Positions 62,133 to 64,000 of a DNA stretch of 64,000 bases are shown one piece after another; the first letter of the stretch is position 1; every line of letters starts with the position of its first letter. The translations under genes were made by a program, and so were the position numbers. Under the pieces are notes generated by a model, which had not been told where the DNA came from, searched no databases, and saw only the letters and a program-made list of their open reading frames with translations. Origin of the DNA: Candidatus Accumulibacter contiguus (lineage in GTDB: Bacteria; Pseudomonadota; Gammaproteobacteria; Burkholderiales; Rhodocyclaceae); contig NZ_SPMX01000006.1 of NCBI RefSeq assembly GCF_012940005.1, positions 186,001-250,000 on the forward strand, read 5' to 3'.

Positions 62133-63680
62133 AGCACGATCGGCAGGCACGCGCGCCTCAGTGACCAGAGCGCTCCTCGCCAGCCTGCTATCACACGACA
62201 GGGTCAACTCGGTTCGTCCGCCTGATTCATTGACGATCGCGGCTCTGGCCTACCTTGCCTTGCCCAACTTCATTTTTTTTTATCGGCTGGCTACGCTGGC
62301 CATTTGCCCTCATTTTTTTCATTGCTGCTGGCGTACTCGTTCAGAACCGCGATTGACTGGCAACAGGTCGTCTGGCAATTGCCGTACCGCAAATCGGTAT
62401 GTCTGACCATCGTTACTGCCGCTCTGGTCTGGTGTGCATTTGGCGGCGCGGGGCATTTTGTCGCCGCTTCCATCGACTGGCAGGCGCGCGACGTAGTTCT
62501 CGGGGACCTGGTTTATGGCGACTGGCCAATCTCCTATGCGATCAGGGACGGTGTCCACTACATCCTCCGCTCTGCGATCGGGTACTTCCTGCCGGCAGCG
62601 CTGTTTGCGAAAATGTTGGGGATCCAGGTGGTGGACCTCGCGCTGTATTTGTGGACCGCCCTGGGCGCAGCCCTTTTTCTGCTCAGCCTGCCGCTGCCGC
62701 AGCGACCTGGTTTGCGGCTGCTGCTCCTGTTGCTTGTGGCCGTGATGTTCAGCGGCATGGACTTGCTCGGTGCGCTCGCCTACTGGGGAGAATGGCCAGA
62801 GTTTCCCGTCCGGCTGGAATGGTGGACGAGATTCAGTTACCCATCCCTTTCAGGACAACTCTTCTGGGCACCGAATCATGCCCTGCCGATCTGGCTGGGA
62901 ACCACCCTCTTCTATCGGCACTGGCGACACCCTGCATTCCCGCCGTTTGCTTTGCTTCTCTGCTCGCTGCTGGCACTGTGGACCCCTTTTGCGCTGCTTG
63001 GCCTGGCCCCTTTTTTCCTGCTCAGCGTACTGCAGTATGGCGTCTCCCAAAACCAAAAAATCCCCCTGACACCGCTGATCACCACGATCCTCGTCATGGC
63101 ATTGATGGGCCGTCTCCTGACCTTGAACATCGACGAGATACCGGCCACCAGCAGTCTCCAGCAAGCGGGAACGGCAAAGGGATTTGTATTGAGCTACCTG
63201 GTGTTTGCCCTGCTGGAATTCGGCGCACTGTCGCTCGCCATGTCGCTGCGGCTGCGGCACTCCTGCGGCATCCTGTGGATCTCGGTAGCCACTCTAGGGC
63301 TACTGCCACTATTGGTTTTCGGCCCGAACAATGATCTGATGCTACGAGCTTCAGCGCCCTCGCTGGTGATGCTCTTGATCCTGACACTGACCATCTTTCA
63401 ACCGGCGAACACCCCGCCTGCCCAAGGCACAAAACCATGGCTGATCGTCGCCATGCTGAGCATTGGTGCCTTTACGCCCATCCATGAATTCGGCCGCGCA
63501 GTGATGGTGCGGCGCTGGCTACCGAATTATGACCATACCCTGGTCGACCAGCAGCACGGAGTGCTTCCACCACACTACATCGGCCGCTTCGACCGGGTGG
63601 ACCTGCAATGGATTCTCCGCGATCCGGCCATCATTCCAGGCCGCGCCCAGCGACAGGCAACGAAGGTCCGCGACGAGTAG
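62110..63680 (+). CDS. Multi-pass membrane protein, possible periplasmic glycosyltransferase, two homopolymer frameshifts
   Basis: Starting at ATG 62110, which overlaps the GtrB-like gene, removal of one T from the T9 run (62273-62281) and one from the T7 run (62313-62319) gives one frame of about 522 residues. It reads through NFIFFIGWLRWPFALIF, then SLLLAYSFRTAIDWQQ. About ten hydrophobic helices span the protein, with a polar loop near GDLVYGDWPISYAIRDG. I recognise no named family. Context with the GtrB-like gene suggests a GT-C-type transferase such as GtrC. The span length (3n+2) fits two extra bases. Confidence 0.6.
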
Positions 63681-63683
63681 TGA

Positions 63684-63697
63684 GTCGCTGACGCGAC
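63684..63697. terminator. Short hairpin shared with 3878-3891
   Basis: GTCGC-TGAC-GCGAC followed by TTTC lies just after the stop codon at 63680 and between convergent genes. The identical hairpin with TTTC follows the first ABC ATPase gene region at 3878-3891. A short terminator-like or repeat element. Confidence 0.45.
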
Positions 63698-63716
63698 TTT
63701 CCCATTCACCCAATGC

Positions 63717-64000
63717 CTACAGCCCAAGAAAATCCTTGATCATGGCAAGAATGCCGGCTTTCGGCTGCGACGCTGCATTATCGGCGGGAGAGTTGCTGAA
63801 CTGGCGGATGAAGGCGTCCATCTCGGCCTCACGGCGTGCGAGAATTTCGGCAATCGCCTCGGCGATTTCCGGGCGCGAGCGGATGACTTCTTCGACCGTG
63901 GCCTGGTCCAGCCGGTAGCAGACCACGTCGGTCTTGGCGATGATCGAGGCGCGGCGAGCCTCACCGGTCAGCACACCTTTCTCGCCGAAAGTGCCGCCGG
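63717..64000 (-). CDS. Cyclic-nucleotide-binding-domain protein, C-terminal part, cut by the window end
   Basis: From the window edge the frame reads GGTFGEKGVLTGEARRASII then AKTDVVCYRLD, the second half of a CAP/CNB fold (phosphate-binding FGE...R.A region). A helix with ILARREAEMDAF and a short tail end follow. This combination is seen at the C-terminus of mechanosensitive-channel-like or regulator proteins, but the N-terminal part is outside the window, so the full protein cannot be named. Confidence 0.75.
   Translation of the reverse strand, partial: GGTFGEKGVLTGEARRASIIAKTDVVCYRLDQATVEEVIRSRPEIAEAIAEILARREAEMDAFIRQFSNSPADNAASQPKAGILAMIKDFLGL

Noticed and set aside
1-64000. tRNA, rRNA or known riboswitch
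   Set aside because: I looked for cloverleaf-like T-arm patterns, rRNA core sequences and common riboswitch cores by eye and found none. A covariance-model search would be needed to exclude small RNAs.

Overview
The window looks like a chromosomal segment of a high-GC betaproteobacterium, most likely a Rhodocyclales or Candidatus Accumulibacter-type floc former. This is inferred from two exosortase (PEP-CTERM type) substrates, enhancer-dependent sigma-54 promoters of the kind linked to PEP-CTERM genes, a large polysaccharide locus, TctD/TctE- and DctB/DctD-like two-component systems, and IS66 and IS701 remnants. No rRNA, tRNA or CRISPR array was seen.

Layout. (1) 147-6009, minus strand: a GRDP-like membrane protein, then an FbpA/PhnS-type ABC importer with one double-length permease and two different ATPases. 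(2) 6590-9550: an IS66-type element with a convergent tnpC, bracketed by a perfect 52-bp direct repeat. (3) 9668-14622, minus strand: an AT-rich operon behind a sigma-54 promoter. It encodes two paralogous Ser/Thr kinases with zinc ribbons and membrane tails, a PspA/IM30-like coiled-coil protein and several small proteins. Nearly all of its genes carry frameshifts, all of them in homopolymers. (4) 14770-17093: a remnant of the ABC substrate-binding gene attached to a TctE/TctD-like pair, which suggests that regions 1 and 4 were once one operon. (5) 17420-25505, mostly plus strand: a transposase remnant, two sigma-54 promoters, a small gene, an operon with a coiled-coil membrane protein, a TAXI binding protein and a GRDP/TIGR04222 fusion, then a DctB/DctD-like pair. 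(6) 25795-31423: an IS701 remnant, a HAF-repeat PEP-CTERM protein, a CaiB/BaiF CoA-transferase, a DUF4157 (eCIS-associated) double-metalloprotease protein and a second PEP-CTERM-type protein. (7) 31566-38685, minus strand: a signalling operon (family-3 binding protein, histidine kinase, response regulator, REC-REC-PAS-GAF-PAS-GGDEF-EAL protein) ending in mobA. (8) 38898-63680, plus strand: a surface glycan locus.

How region 8 fits together: rfbF-rfbG-rfbH make CDP-3,6-dideoxy-4-keto-glucose. A reductase/epimerase and an acetolactate-synthase-like TPP enzyme could convert it to a branched, yersiniose-type sugar. aepX-aepY-phnW plus nucleotidyltransferases would make and activate 2-aminoethylphosphonate. 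A TagF-like transferase is a candidate for attaching the phosphono group. A methyltransferase-kinase-like protein may cap chains for Wzm/Wzt export, and WbsX-like, GT2 and NeuB-like proteins add further steps. Degraded copies of the TPP enzyme and of an AAA ATPase lie within the locus.

Reading frames in AT-rich genes are repeatedly broken in homopolymer runs, usually by one extra base. I treat these mainly as probable assembly errors and say so at each gene.
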